A stretch of DNA of 64,000 nucleotides from Candidatus Kinetoplastibacterium oncopeltii TCC290E (GCF_000340865.1 NC_020299.1:62001-126000), one strand, 5' to 3'; shown: positions 51,368-60,590, counted from the stretch's first letter. The notes: generated by a model from the sequence alone, not told the origin. Program-made: numbers and translations.

Positions 51368-51393
51368 GTATGGTCTATATTTTTTTATTCAAG
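51368..51393 (-). promoter_or_regulatory. Sigma32-like heat-shock promoter of groESL
   Basis: On the minus strand CTTGAAT (51387-51393) is followed after about 13 bases by the CCAT core (GACCATAC, with CCATAC at 51368-51373), matching CTTGAAA/CCCCATNT moderately. It lies about 75 bases before the groES start. Weaker than the htpG site, but it occurs at the expected place. Confidence 0.55.
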
Positions 51394-51459
51394 AGGGGAG
51401 AGAAATTATTTTTTATAAGATTTGATTTTTCTTCTTTCAATAAATCTTACTAAAATTTA

Positions 51460-51488
51460 TTGAAACTATTTGATTAATTAGGTAGAAT
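51460..51488 (+). promoter_or_regulatory. Probable sigma70 promoter of tRNA-Lys(CUU)
   Basis: TTGAAA (51460-51465), a 17-base spacer and TAGAAT (51483-51488), ending 21 bases before the tRNA. Spacing is ideal and both hexamers are near consensus. Confidence 0.55.
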
Positions 51489-51509
51489 TAAAGAACTTAG
51501 CTTGAAATT

Positions 51510-51585
51510 GGGCTGTTAGCTCAGCTGGTAGAGCAGCGGACTCTTAATCCGTAGGTCGAGTGTTCGAGTCACTCACAGCCCACCA
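51510..51585 (+). tRNA. tRNA-Lys (anticodon CTT)
   Basis: 76-nt cloverleaf. The acceptor GGGCTGT pairs perfectly with ACAGCCC, the discriminator is A and CCA is encoded at 51583-51585. The anticodon loop CTCTTAA gives anticodon CTT, reading AAG. A second tRNA-Lys (TTT) is at 59206-59281. Confidence 0.95.
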
Positions 51586-51699
51586 TATGGTTATTTGCAT
51601 TTTATATTTTTTAAAGTTGCTCTACTATTACTGTGCATAATCCAATCTTTATTTATGATTGTTATTTAAACTATATATATTTTTAAGCGACTCAGATCA

Positions 51700-53967
51700 G
51701 TGCGTTTTTTTATAAGTTTAGCGTCTGTCTTTTTATTTTTGCTAACTTTTTTTGATGCAGCATCATCAGCTATAATTTCAAAAGATCTAAAGCAGATTGA
51801 ACACTCACATGTTGATGATTTTAATCATTTGCAGACTTTCTCGATAATTAATAATGATTCAATTGGTTATAATGACTCATTATCTAGCGATCTACCATTA
51901 TTTTTGACTGCTGATCAGATAAATAATAATAAAGATGGATCATTTAGCCTAGTAGGCAATGCTCAATTTCGCAGAATGGATTCTGTTATAAATGGAAATT
52001 ATATTAAATTTTATAGTGATAAAGGTAACATATATGTTGATGGTAATGTCTATATTAGATTGGGTAGCAGCACATTAGTTGGATCTGATGCTTTTATAAA
52101 TATAGATGCGATTAATGGATATATAAATAATGTTAAATTTAGGTCACATTATAATGAAGCTTATGCTGAAGCAGACAAAGTTGATTTAATCAATAAATCG
52201 AAAATTAAGTTATATAATGTTATTTATTCAGGACTAGAAAACTATAATGAATCATGGTACACAAAGTCTAGTTCTGTAACACTCGATTTTGATAAAAATA
52301 TAGCTCATTTTATTAATGCTCGTTTATATTTATGTAATATACCAATTTTTTATATGCCTTACATGAGTTTTCCAATAAAAGATGAGCCTAAATCTGGATT
52401 TTTAATGCCAAACTATAGTTTAGTATCTGGAAATGGTTATGAATTTGTTATCCCATATTACATGAATATTTCTAGGTACTGCGATGCTACTATTCATAAT
52501 AGAGTTTCAAGTAAACGAGGATTTATTATTTCAAGCGAGTTTAGATATGTAAATGACAATTACTATGGTATGGTTGATGGTAGTTATATACATAAAGATA
52601 GGGTAACTGGTTGTAATCGTTGGTATTATAAATTTAGGAATTGTTTTTATATAAGAGATAACCTAATATTAGATCTTGATATTTCAAGAGCATCAGATAA
52701 TTATTTCTTTATAGATATAAAAGATAACAATGATCAGAAATATTTGTCTCAAATCAGTAAATTGAGTTGGTTTGGTAATCATTTCGATAGCTATATAAAA
52801 TTATCTTCTTATCAAATATTGGTAGATGGGATTGAAAGTAATTTTTACTATAAAAGATTACCAGAAATTTCTATTAGGTATCATGATTACTTTTGTGAAA
52901 AGCTAGGTCTTGATTTTGATATCAATATGGTAAAACTAGTCAGGTCTAGTTATGTTAGAGATTTATTAAATGACAGTGGTAATCGTTTACAGTTTTACCC
53001 AAGTGTTCACTATAATATAATAAATGGCTCTTATTATATAACACCTAAGTTCGGAGTACATCTGTCAGAATATAATATTAACTCTTGTTATAAATCCAGA
53101 GTTGTTCCAATATGTTCTTTAAGTGGTGGTGCTTTTTGTATTAACAATGTGAATATATTCAAAAAGTCTTTTAAACAAATTATAGAACCAAAATTCTCTT
53201 ATTTATATATTCCATATTATAATCAGGAAGATGTGCCTTGTTACGATACAAACTTAGTTGATTTTAGTTTTCAAAGTCTTTTTGATGAAAATGTTTATGA
53301 TGGAGGATGGGATAGAATATCTGATGCTAATCATATAACCTTTCTCTTGAAGGCTAGCTACGATGATACTTATTCAGAATTTGAAAGGATGTCTATTTCT
53401 GCAGCAAATAGAATATTTTTAGACAATAAGAAAGTATTTATTCCAGGGGAGACTTTATCTAATAATATTAATTCTAATTTATTAATGTCGTTTAAAACAT
53501 CTCCATCAAATAACACAGTAATTGAAGCATGTTTTGATTATGATTTATATAAGAATAATTTATGTAATTATTTAACAAGTATTAGATGGAATCCTAAAAA
53601 GTCAGCAAATGTTAATATATTATATAAATCTCAAAATGATATGCAATATAGTCTGAAGACTGTTGTATTATCTTTCCAATGGCCTCTTTCGGAAAAATTT
53701 TATGGCATAGGTAGATTAGATATTTTACACAGTTGCAATAAAGAAGGTGATAAACAAATTAGTGCTCCAAAATTTTTAATAGGTTTTGAATATAAAAAAG
53801 ATGAATCTTGGACTAATAGGTTAGTATTTCATCGTTATAGTTTATTTAATGGTAATATTAATAACACGTTATTTTTTCAGCTAGAGCTCAGAGGTATTGG
53901 TGCCATAGGCACAGACATGAAAAATCTTTTAGAAAATAATATTTTTGATTATCAAACAGTACAATGA
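51700..53967 (+). CDS. lptD: LPS-assembly outer-membrane protein LptD
   Basis: Outer-membrane barrel that inserts lipopolysaccharide into the outer leaflet. The start is GTG with a signal peptide at 1-23 (FISLASVFLFLLTFFDAASS). An N-terminal OstA/LptA-like beta-taco region spans about 60-180 (LTADQINNNKDGSFSLVGNAQFRRMD...INGYINNVKF). The C-terminal barrel has YMPYMSFPIKDEPKSGFLMPNYS and ends FFQLELRGIGAIGTDMKNLLE. 755 aa is close to E. coli LptD (784). It is first in lptD-surA-rsmA, the common order, but pdxA is missing. Confidence 0.93.
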   Translation: MRFFISLASVFLFLLTFFDAASSAIISKDLKQIEHSHVDDFNHLQTFSIINNDSIGYNDSLSSDLPLFLTADQINNNKDGSFSLVGNAQFRRMDSVINGNYIKFYSDKGNIYVDGNVYIRLGSSTLVGSDAFINIDAINGYINNVKFRSHYNEAYAEADKVDLINKSKIKLYNVIYSGLENYNESWYTKSSSVTLDFDKNIAHFINARLYLCNIPIFYMPYMSFPIKDEPKSGFLMPNYSLVSGNGYEFVIPYYMNISRYCDATIHNRVSSKRGFIISSEFRYVNDNYYGMVDGSYIHKDRVTGCNRWYYKFRNCFYIRDNLILDLDISRASDNYFFIDIKDNNDQKYLSQISKLSWFGNHFDSYIKLSSYQILVDGIESNFYYKRLPEISIRYHDYFCEKLGLDFDINMVKLVRSSYVRDLLNDSGNRLQFYPSVHYNIINGSYYITPKFGVHLSEYNINSCYKSRVVPICSLSGGAFCINNVNIFKKSFKQIIEPKFSYLYIPYYNQEDVPCYDTNLVDFSFQSLFDENVYDGGWDRISDANHITFLLKASYDDTYSEFERMSISAANRIFLDNKKVFIPGETLSNNINSNLLMSFKTSPSNNTVIEACFDYDLYKNNLCNYLTSIRWNPKKSANVNILYKSQNDMQYSLKTVVLSFQWPLSEKFYGIGRLDILHSCNKEGDKQISAPKFLIGFEYKKDESWTNRLVFHRYSLFNGNINNTLFFQLELRGIGAIGTDMKNLLENNIFDYQTVQ

Positions 53968-54000
53968 TAATTTCTAGAACTCAATTTTTGATACTTAAGA

Positions 54001-55392
54001 ATGATTAAATCAATTAAAATTATATTAATGCTTGGTTACGCTATATTAGTAATAATGTTTTCGTTTGTAGCATTTGCAAATGATTTGCTATATGAGGATA
54101 AGATAGTAGCTATAGTAAATCAAAACATAATAAAATTAAGCGATTTGGTTAAGATTGAGAATTATTTTATTAATAATTTCATTAAAAACAAGATTAATGT
54201 ACCGGATAAGTTTGTATTGCGTACTCAGTTACTAGATCAAATGATTGATTGTGAATTGATAAAACAAGAATCTAATAAGATAGGAATTCTTGTTGATGAT
54301 AATAAATTAAATACTGTTATAGCAGGCATGGCAGATGATTATAAACTGACTTTAGATTTGTTTAAGTCAAAAGTTGAAATAGATGATTCTACACCTTGGG
54401 ATATATATTTATACAACGTTAGAAATGCAATTTATTTTAATAGCTTAAAGCAGCATCTTGTTGAGGAAAAACTGCAAATCATAGATCTAGACATAGATAG
54501 TTTTCTGTCTGATTTGAATAACGGAAATAAAAGTTCTGATAATTTTTTAAAAAATAGAAAAAGTTATAAAAATCTATACTCTTTGTCACAGATACTATTT
54601 AAGCCATCACAAAATTTTTCAGATAAGATTGTTGATGATTCATATGAAATATTGAAAGAGATTAGGGATAGATTAATATCTGGAGAAAATTTTAATGATC
54701 TTTCTGTTGAATTTTCTAATAATTCTTATTTATCTTTTATAAATTTTTTAGGGACTAAACCTTTAGATTGTTGGCCAGAATTATTTGTTAAAGCTATAGA
54801 AGATCTAGATATAGGGCAGGTTAGTGAGATTTTTAGAAGTCCTAGTGGTTTTCATATCATAAAAATAAATGATATAAATCCTTGTAATATAGAAGGAGAT
54901 GATATTCTTTTTAAAAAGTTTAATCAGATTTTAGATAGGAAAGAAAGTGATTCAATAATTCAAAAAGAAGTTCAGCATATATTGATCAAATTTCATAAAA
55001 TATTTAATGAAAAAGAAACAATTAATAAATTAGAGAATATTCGTTATGATATAATTTCAGGTAAAGAAAATTTTAATGATATGGCCTACAAATACTCTGA
55101 AGATGTTACCGCTTCTCAGGGAGGTAATATAGGATGGATAACTCCTGGTTCTATCATTAAGGAGTTAGATCATGTTATTAATAATTTAGATCCTGGCCAA
55201 ATTAGTAGTGTTGTCAAATCATCATGTGGTTACCATTTGATAAAGGTTAATGATGTTAGAAAAAAAGACCTATTTGATGAAAATAAGCGTATTAGGGCAA
55301 GAGAATACCTTATTGAGTTGAATGCACAGTACATATTTGATAATTGGCTTAAAAATCTAAAAACATGCTCTTTTATAGAGAATAGGTTATAA
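54001..55392 (+). CDS. surA: Periplasmic chaperone / peptidyl-prolyl isomerase SurA
   Basis: Escorts unfolded outer-membrane proteins such as LptD through the periplasm. A signal peptide ends near residue 27 (SFVAFA). The N-terminal chaperone domain begins KIVAIVNQNIIKLSDL, and two PpiC-type parvulin repeats follow (about 190-295 and 325-425); the second is better kept (YSEDVTASQGGNIGWITPGS...GYHLIKVNDVR) while the first is degenerate. 463 aa is a little longer than E. coli SurA (428). Next to lptD. Confidence 0.92.
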   Translation: MIKSIKIILMLGYAILVIMFSFVAFANDLLYEDKIVAIVNQNIIKLSDLVKIENYFINNFIKNKINVPDKFVLRTQLLDQMIDCELIKQESNKIGILVDDNKLNTVIAGMADDYKLTLDLFKSKVEIDDSTPWDIYLYNVRNAIYFNSLKQHLVEEKLQIIDLDIDSFLSDLNNGNKSSDNFLKNRKSYKNLYSLSQILFKPSQNFSDKIVDDSYEILKEIRDRLISGENFNDLSVEFSNNSYLSFINFLGTKPLDCWPELFVKAIEDLDIGQVSEIFRSPSGFHIIKINDINPCNIEGDDILFKKFNQILDRKESDSIIQKEVQHILIKFHKIFNEKETINKLENIRYDIISGKENFNDMAYKYSEDVTASQGGNIGWITPGSIIKELDHVINNLDPGQISSVVKSSCGYHLIKVNDVRKKDLFDENKRIRAREYLIELNAQYIFDNWLKNLKTCSFIENRL

Positions 55393-55414
55393 AATAAATT
55401 AAAGCAAAAAAGTC

Positions 55415-56197
55415 ATGATGATTTTTAAGTCGCGTAAGCGTTTTGGACAGAATTTTCTAGTGGATGCTAGCATTATAGAAAAAATCATGATTGCTATAAA
55501 TCCTAAAAGTAATGATTCTATTATAGAGATAGGTCCTGGCTTGTCTGCTTTGACATCACCTCTTTTGAATAAATTGGATCGTTTAATTGCTATCGAAATA
55601 GATAAAGATCTAGCTCAAATTTTGAGGAACAGACATTCTTCTGAAAAATTAATACTCATTGAAAATGATGCAATAGTTCAAGATTTTAGTTTGTTTGGAA
55701 GTAATATTAGAATAGTAGGCAATTTGCCTTATAATATATCTACTCCTTTACTTTTTCATTTGATGTCTGTTGCAGATATTGTAATAGATCAACATTTTAT
55801 GCTTCAAAAGGAAGTTGTAGATAGAATGGTAGCTACACCTTCTAGTCGAAATTACGGACGTCTTTCTGTAATGTTACAAGAGCGATATAAAATAGAAAAA
55901 TTATTTGATGTTTCTCCAGAGTCATTTAATCCCAAACCTAAAGTATTTTCTTCCATAGTTAGGTTAATTCCATTATCAGGTAATCGTAATAGACCAAATA
56001 ATTACTCATTTTTTAAAAAAGTAGTTTCAGCAGCTTTTTCAAAAAGAAGAAAAACGTTAAGGAACTCCTTAAAGGAATTGTCGAGTAATATTAATTGGTC
56101 TAAAATAATGATATCTTCCGAAGATAGAGCTGAGGATATTTCAGTTGATCAATTTATTCGTTTATCAGATCATTTAGAAAATGATCTGATAGTATAG
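55415..56197 (+). CDS. rsmA: 16S rRNA dimethyladenosine transferase
   Basis: Methylates two adjacent adenosines near the 3' end of 16S rRNA (KsgA). KSRKRFGQNFLVD is the family start, the SAM site is IIEIGPGLSALT, and the catalytic NLPYNIS is at 103-109. 260 aa is typical. The first two codons are both ATG; the first is used. It abuts the converging mgtE with a single base between the stops. Confidence 0.96.
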   Translation: MMIFKSRKRFGQNFLVDASIIEKIMIAINPKSNDSIIEIGPGLSALTSPLLNKLDRLIAIEIDKDLAQILRNRHSSEKLILIENDAIVQDFSLFGSNIRIVGNLPYNISTPLLFHLMSVADIVIDQHFMLQKEVVDRMVATPSSRNYGRLSVMLQERYKIEKLFDVSPESFNPKPKVFSSIVRLIPLSGNRNRPNNYSFFKKVVSAAFSKRRKTLRNSLKELSSNINWSKIMISSEDRAEDISVDQFIRLSDHLENDLIV

Positions 56198-56198
56198 A

Positions 56199-57647
56199 TT
56201 ACAGTAAAAATATTGTAGATAATCCTAGGAAAATTATAAATCCTAAAGAATCAGTAGCGAAAGTTAGAAGAACTGATGACCCAATAGCAGGATCTTTATT
56301 AAAGTGGGTTCTAAGCATAGGAACAATTACTCCTACCAAAGTGCCTATAAGAACGTTGCATATAATTGCTCCCATTATTACCAGTGCTATTAAAACTGAA
56401 TTTGACATAGACCAAGCAAATATAGCTGCAACTATTCCTCCACTAGTACCTATGAAGGATGCAAGGATCATTTCTCTTTTAAGTAATGGGAATAGATCTC
56501 TCTCTGTAATGTGGTTTGTAGCAAGTGCTCTGATAACCATCGTCATAGTTTGATTGCCAGAATTTCCTCCTATTCCAGCTACTATAGACATAAGAAAAGC
56601 AAGAACAACTAGTTTGCTTACTGTATGTTCAAACCTTGATGCTATGAATGAAGAAATAGAAGCTGTGAATAAATTTACTAAAAGCCATGGAGCTCTGTTT
56701 AATATAGCAGTTGTTATAGGTGCAAATATATCTTCTTCTTGTAATCCAGCTCTTGATAAAGCTTGGGCATTTGAGTCCTCCTGAATAACATCAACAACAT
56801 CCGCTATTGTTACACGACCAACTAATCTACCATAATCATCTATTACTGGAGCTGAAACTAGGTCGTATCTTTCGAAAGCAGCAGCGGCATCGGTATCTGA
56901 ATCTAAAGGATTTATAGTCAAAAAATCTCTAATCATTACATCGTCAACATCATTACTGGGATCGCTAACTAATATTTTTACTAGTGGTAACACTCCTTGT
57001 AGTTTATCTTGTCTATCGACTACGAATATTTGATCCGTGTGATCAGGAAGTTCTTGTAATCGTCTAAGGTATCTGAGGACAACTTCAAGTGTTACATCTT
57101 CTCTTACTTTAACCATTTCGAAATCCATAAGAGCGCCAACGCTTTCTTCAGGATAAGCCATTGCTTCTAATAGTCTAGTACGTTCCTCATCGTTTAGTCT
57201 TTTTTCAACTTCTACTATGACTTCTGGCGGAAGATCTGTAGATATATATGCTAGTTCATCAGCATCCATTGTACTTGTTACAGTAACCAAATCATGCCAG
57301 CTCATTACTTCGATGAGAGATTCTCTTACCCAGTTCTCTACTTCTATAAGAACATTAGGTTTGTGATTTTTATCAACCAGAGACCATATGATAAGTCTTC
57401 TATCTTTTGGCAACGACTCTAAAATGAATGCTATATCAGCATTATGAAGTGAATTGATCAATGATCCTAGTTCATGGACTATATTGATTTTGTTTAAATC
57501 ATTTGAGATATTTATTTCTACATCATTTTCATATTGATGTTTTTTAAAATATTCTTGTATCTCTAATAGAGCACTTTTAACATCATCGTGATCTAATCTT
57601 CTTATTACCACGGATTTTTTTTGTGAGTCACTAGTAATTTTTTTCAT
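56199..57647 (-). CDS. mgtE: Magnesium transporter MgtE
   Basis: Gated magnesium channel of the inner membrane. The N domain of magnesium-sensing helices (about 40-150) is followed by two CBS domains (about 160-290, with VSAPVIDDYGRLVGRVTIADVVDV), and then a membrane domain of five helices containing the pore motif GGNSGNQTMTMVIRALA. 482 aa is normal. CorC, which modulates magnesium handling, is also in the window. Confidence 0.95.
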   Translation of the reverse strand: MKKITSDSQKKSVVIRRLDHDDVKSALLEIQEYFKKHQYENDVEINISNDLNKINIVHELGSLINSLHNADIAFILESLPKDRRLIIWSLVDKNHKPNVLIEVENWVRESLIEVMSWHDLVTVTSTMDADELAYISTDLPPEVIVEVEKRLNDEERTRLLEAMAYPEESVGALMDFEMVKVREDVTLEVVLRYLRRLQELPDHTDQIFVVDRQDKLQGVLPLVKILVSDPSNDVDDVMIRDFLTINPLDSDTDAAAAFERYDLVSAPVIDDYGRLVGRVTIADVVDVIQEDSNAQALSRAGLQEEDIFAPITTAILNRAPWLLVNLFTASISSFIASRFEHTVSKLVVLAFLMSIVAGIGGNSGNQTMTMVIRALATNHITERDLFPLLKREMILASFIGTSGGIVAAIFAWSMSNSVLIALVIMGAIICNVLIGTLVGVIVPMLRTHFNKDPAIGSSVLLTFATDSLGFIIFLGLSTIFLL

Positions 57648-57654
57648 TTTTTTA

Positions 57655-58059
57655 TTAGATGGATGTAAGAGGGCGGCTATTTCCTTGTTTATCTATTGCG
57701 ACATAAGTTAATTTGGCCTCAACGGCTTTCACAGATTCATGATTGAAAGGTCTTTTTTGAGTATAAATTTCCACAGATACTGTGATAGACGTGTTTCCAG
57801 TTTTTACTATTGATGCATATAAACTTATTAGATCGCCAACTAATATAGGAGTTTTAAACTGAATATAGTTAACTGCAATAGTAGCTACCTTACCATCAGC
57901 TATTTTAGCTGCTAGTATTGAGCCTGCTATGTCAATTTGTGACATCGTCCATCCACCAAATACATGCCCATTAATGTTTGAGTCTGATGGCATTGGCATT
58001 AATTTTAGTACCAGATCATGTTCCTTAATTTCTTGTGTAGATTTTGTAAGTATTTGCAT
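57655..58059 (-). CDS. Acyl-CoA thioesterase (YciA-like, hotdog fold)
   Basis: A 134-residue hotdog-fold thioesterase that hydrolyses acyl-CoA. HVFGGWTMSQIDIAGSILAAK is the conserved catalytic helix with the aspartate, and TIAVNYIQFKTPILVGDLISLYASIVKTGNTSI is the hotdog core. It resembles YciA/acyl-CoA thioester hydrolases. It lies just upstream of mgtE on the same strand, eight bases apart. Confidence 0.9.
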   Translation of the reverse strand: MQILTKSTQEIKEHDLVLKLMPMPSDSNINGHVFGGWTMSQIDIAGSILAAKIADGKVATIAVNYIQFKTPILVGDLISLYASIVKTGNTSITVSVEIYTQKRPFNHESVKAVEAKLTYVAIDKQGNSRPLTSI

Positions 58060-58147
58060 AATTTTATTAACTTTATAATGTAATTATTTTGAAATTTGTC
58101 CTTCTATAAACATATCAATAGTTTTTTGCAATAAAAAATTAAAATAA

Positions 58148-59026
58148 TTAATTGATTTTACTTATTGTAGGTTTAATCATGTTCAGCAAATCAATATAAA
58201 CTGATTTATTACCAGCTAAAATCCAGCCATTATTAGAAGGCCATGGATTTATTTTTGTTATATCTTCGCATATTCCATCAGCTTCTCTTAGTATTATCGT
58301 TCCAGCAGCAACATCCCATGCTGATAAACCAAATTCCCAATATCCATCATACCTACCACAAGCAATCCATGCTAGATCTAAGGCAGCTGATCCCATTCTT
58401 CTAATACTTCTAGTATTTTTTAAAATATCTTTTAATATACTCATCTGTTTTTCATGATGCAAACAATTATTATATGGTAAACCAGTAGATACTATGGATT
58501 CACCTATCTCTTTAGTGTTTGAGCATTTTATTGTTTTTCCATTTAATAATGCTCCGTGACCTAATATAGCTGTAAATATTTCATCTCTGCATGGATCGTA
58601 TATTACACCTAATATTGGAGTATCCTTTTCTAGTTTTATTTCGTTAATAAATGCTCCAGCGTGAGCAACTAAAGCAATAGATATCGAATAATGTGGTATT
58701 CCATGTATAAAATTTGTGGATCCATCAAGAGGGTCTATATACCATGTTGCTGTTTCTCCTATATTTCCTCCAGATTCTTCTGTTATGATGCCGTATTTAT
58801 TTTTATTAATAGTTAATTTATCTATGATTGCACGTTCTGATTCTTTATCAGCTTGAGAAAATAAATCATTATCGTTTTTACTGTGTACTATAAGCTTTTT
58901 GAGATGATGGAAATAATACTGTAGTATTTTCGCTCCAGATTTTGCAGCATCAGATGCTATATCCATTATATTAGATAATTGTATATTGCTTAGACGTAAG
59001 GATTTTGAGTTAATATCGTTCGACAT
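58148..59026 (-). CDS. suhB: Inositol monophosphatase family protein (SuhB-like)
   Basis: Mg-dependent phosphatase of the inositol-monophosphatase family; SuhB also tunes rRNA transcription in E. coli. The metal-site motifs are TEES (Glu83), DPLDGSTNFIHG (98-109) and WDVAAGTIILREADG. 292 aa is a bit longer than SuhB (267), with an N-terminal extension. Divergent from the tRNA-Lys gene. Symbol assigned by family and context. Confidence 0.88.
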   Translation of the reverse strand: MSNDINSKSLRLSNIQLSNIMDIASDAAKSGAKILQYYFHHLKKLIVHSKNDNDLFSQADKESERAIIDKLTINKNKYGIITEESGGNIGETATWYIDPLDGSTNFIHGIPHYSISIALVAHAGAFINEIKLEKDTPILGVIYDPCRDEIFTAILGHGALLNGKTIKCSNTKEIGESIVSTGLPYNNCLHHEKQMSILKDILKNTRSIRRMGSAALDLAWIACGRYDGYWEFGLSAWDVAAGTIILREADGICEDITKINPWPSNNGWILAGNKSVYIDLLNMIKPTISKIN

Positions 59027-59124
59027 TTATCAGTTATATATTTTGTTATTTATGATTATGAATTAGAAAATTAGTTTATTATATCAGCGTAACAGTAATT
59101 ATTTAAGATTATCTTATACTCTAC

Positions 59125-59171
59125 ATATATATCAATTAAATTATCACACTAATAATTTAATTGATATATAT
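59125..59171. repeat. Perfect 20-bp inverted repeat upstream of tRNA-Lys(UUU)
   Basis: The arms at 59125-59144 and 59152-59171 are exact reverse complements, separated by seven bases (cacacta). The right arm includes the -35 box TTGATA of the tRNA promoter. The arms are nearly all A/T with a single G/C pair (position 59133 with 59163). Confidence 0.9.
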
Positions 59172-59190
59172 AACAATAATGTAGTATAAT
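59161..59190 (+). promoter_or_regulatory. Sigma70 promoter of tRNA-Lys(UUU)
   Basis: TTGATA (59161-59166), an 18-base spacer and a perfect TATAAT (59185-59190), which ends 15 bases before the tRNA. This is the best sigma70-like promoter in the window. Confidence 0.75.
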
Positions 59191-59205
59191 TTGGAAATTG
59201 CTATT

Positions 59206-59281
59206 GGGGTGTTAGCTCAGCCGGTAGAGCAGTTGACTTTTAATCAATTGGTCGTGGGTTCGATTCCCGCACACCCCACCA
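59206..59281 (+). tRNA. tRNA-Lys (anticodon TTT)
   Basis: 76-nt cloverleaf. The acceptor GGGGTGT pairs with ACACCCC, the discriminator is A and CCA is encoded at 59279-59281. The anticodon loop is CTTTTAA with anticodon TTT, reading AAA and AAG. Its 3' end is four bases from the end of an opposing transporter gene. Confidence 0.95.
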
Positions 59282-59284
59282 CTA

Positions 59285-60154
59285 TTATCTTATAATTATG
59301 GCTATAATAATTGACAATATTGCTATAAATATGCCAAGTATATTATTTTTATTCAGCTTTTCTTTGAAAAATACAGTTCCAACAATAGTTCCTGATATAA
59401 TTACTCCTAAATTCATTACTACAAATACAGTAGATGGCATATCGTATAAGTATTTATGAGCTTTTATATACGAAGATATATTAACCCAATTAAGAGTTCC
59501 GAATAATATTCCGTTGATAATATTATTTTTGCTAAAAAAAAACTGTTTTGTAAATGTAATATATATTGCCATTACAAAGCTAGCTATTAAAAAAGATAGA
59601 CATAAACAACTTGTGAATACGTTATTGCTACTTATTTTTTTAAATAAAATATCAGCTAGTCCATATGTGAAGCATACTAACATAGGCCACTTGAATTGAT
59701 AGAATTTTTTTTCATCTATAATTTTATATTCTTGTTGTTTATCTAGTAAACAAAATATTGAAAATATAGCAATAATTATGTAAATTATTTTTATAGTAGA
59801 TAGATCATCATTAAATATAGTAAAGGAAGCAATTATAGGAATTACTATAGACATACGTTGAAATATTTCGCTTTTGGTCACTCCAAAATATCTTATTGAT
59901 TGTGCCATTGATATAAAACCTATCGGTAATAAGAACCCTATCATTAATATGATATATAGATTATTATTTATAACTGATATAAGGTGTTTTGTATTTGTTT
60001 TAAAAAAAAATAAACTAATTATTGTAGCTGTCGCATAGTTTATAAAAACGACGTCGCTAAGATTTATTTTTTTGTATATGTTTTTTCTTAAAATTATTGA
60101 TACTAGTATACTGCAAGTAATGCTAACGGAAAGGTACAAAAAACCAACAATCAT
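59285..60154 (-). CDS. EamA/DMT-superfamily transporter-like membrane protein
   Basis: A 289-residue protein with about ten hydrophobic segments in two similar halves, as in drug/metabolite (EamA) transporters. For example MIVGFLYLSVSITCSILVSIILR starts it, GFLLPIGFISMAQSIRYFG and IYIIIAIFSIFCLLD close the first half, and VFVVMNLGVIISGTIVGTVFFKEKLNKNNILGIFIAILSIIIAI closes the second. The substrate is unknown. It stands alone, with tRNA genes on both sides. Base composition is even more A/T-rich than its neighbours. Confidence 0.8.
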   Translation of the reverse strand: MIVGFLYLSVSITCSILVSIILRKNIYKKINLSDVVFINYATATIISLFFFKTNTKHLISVINNNLYIILMIGFLLPIGFISMAQSIRYFGVTKSEIFQRMSIVIPIIASFTIFNDDLSTIKIIYIIIAIFSIFCLLDKQQEYKIIDEKKFYQFKWPMLVCFTYGLADILFKKISSNNVFTSCLCLSFLIASFVMAIYITFTKQFFFSKNNIINGILFGTLNWVNISSYIKAHKYLYDMPSTVFVVMNLGVIISGTIVGTVFFKEKLNKNNILGIFIAILSIIIAIIIR

Positions 60155-60202
60155 GGTTTTAAATCCTCTAGGAAAATATCCAATATACTAAGTGAATGAT
60201 AT

Positions 60203-60279
60203 TGGCGGAGCGGACGGGACTCGAACCCGCGACCCCCGGCGTGACAGGCCGGTATTCTAACCAACTGAACTACCGCTCC
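60203..60279 (-). tRNA. tRNA-Asp (anticodon GTC)
   Basis: 77-nt cloverleaf on the minus strand. The acceptor GGAGCGG pairs with CCGCTCC, the discriminator is G and CCA is encoded at 60203-60205. The anticodon is GTC (loop around CCTGTCACG). Last of a three-gene cluster Ala-Glu-Asp. Confidence 0.95.
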
Positions 60280-60305
60280 AGCTCTTTAAAATCTTTAAAA
60301 CAAAA

Positions 60306-60381
60306 TGGCGTCCCCTAGGGGATTCGAACCCCTGTACTCACCGTGAAAGGGTGATGTCCTAGGCCTCTAGACGAAGGGGAC
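60306..60381 (-). tRNA. tRNA-Glu (anticodon TTC)
   Basis: 76-nt cloverleaf on the minus strand. The acceptor GTCCCCT pairs with AGGGGAC, the discriminator is G and CCA is encoded. The anticodon is TTC (loop around CCCTTTCACGG). Second gene of the cluster; also the substrate of HemA after charging. Confidence 0.95.
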
Positions 60382-60389
60382 TAAAAACT

Positions 60390-60465
<76 letters not shown>

Positions 60466-60494
60466 CTCCATTTCTGTTCATTGTCTAGCTTGTA

Positions 60495-60523
60495 ATTATG
60501 CTATAATTTTATTTTATGTGCAA
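60495..60523 (-). promoter_or_regulatory. Probable promoter of the tRNA Ala-Glu-Asp cluster
   Basis: On the minus strand TTGCAC (60518-60523) is followed after 17 bases by CATAAT (60495-60500), about 30 bases before tRNA-Ala. Spacing is right; the -10 is one base off TATAAT. Confidence 0.5.
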
Positions 60524-60590
60524 GCATATTTTTATGTGAAATTATTTCTTATTTGTTTTTTTGCGTTTTGAACACACTTCGTTGATACTT

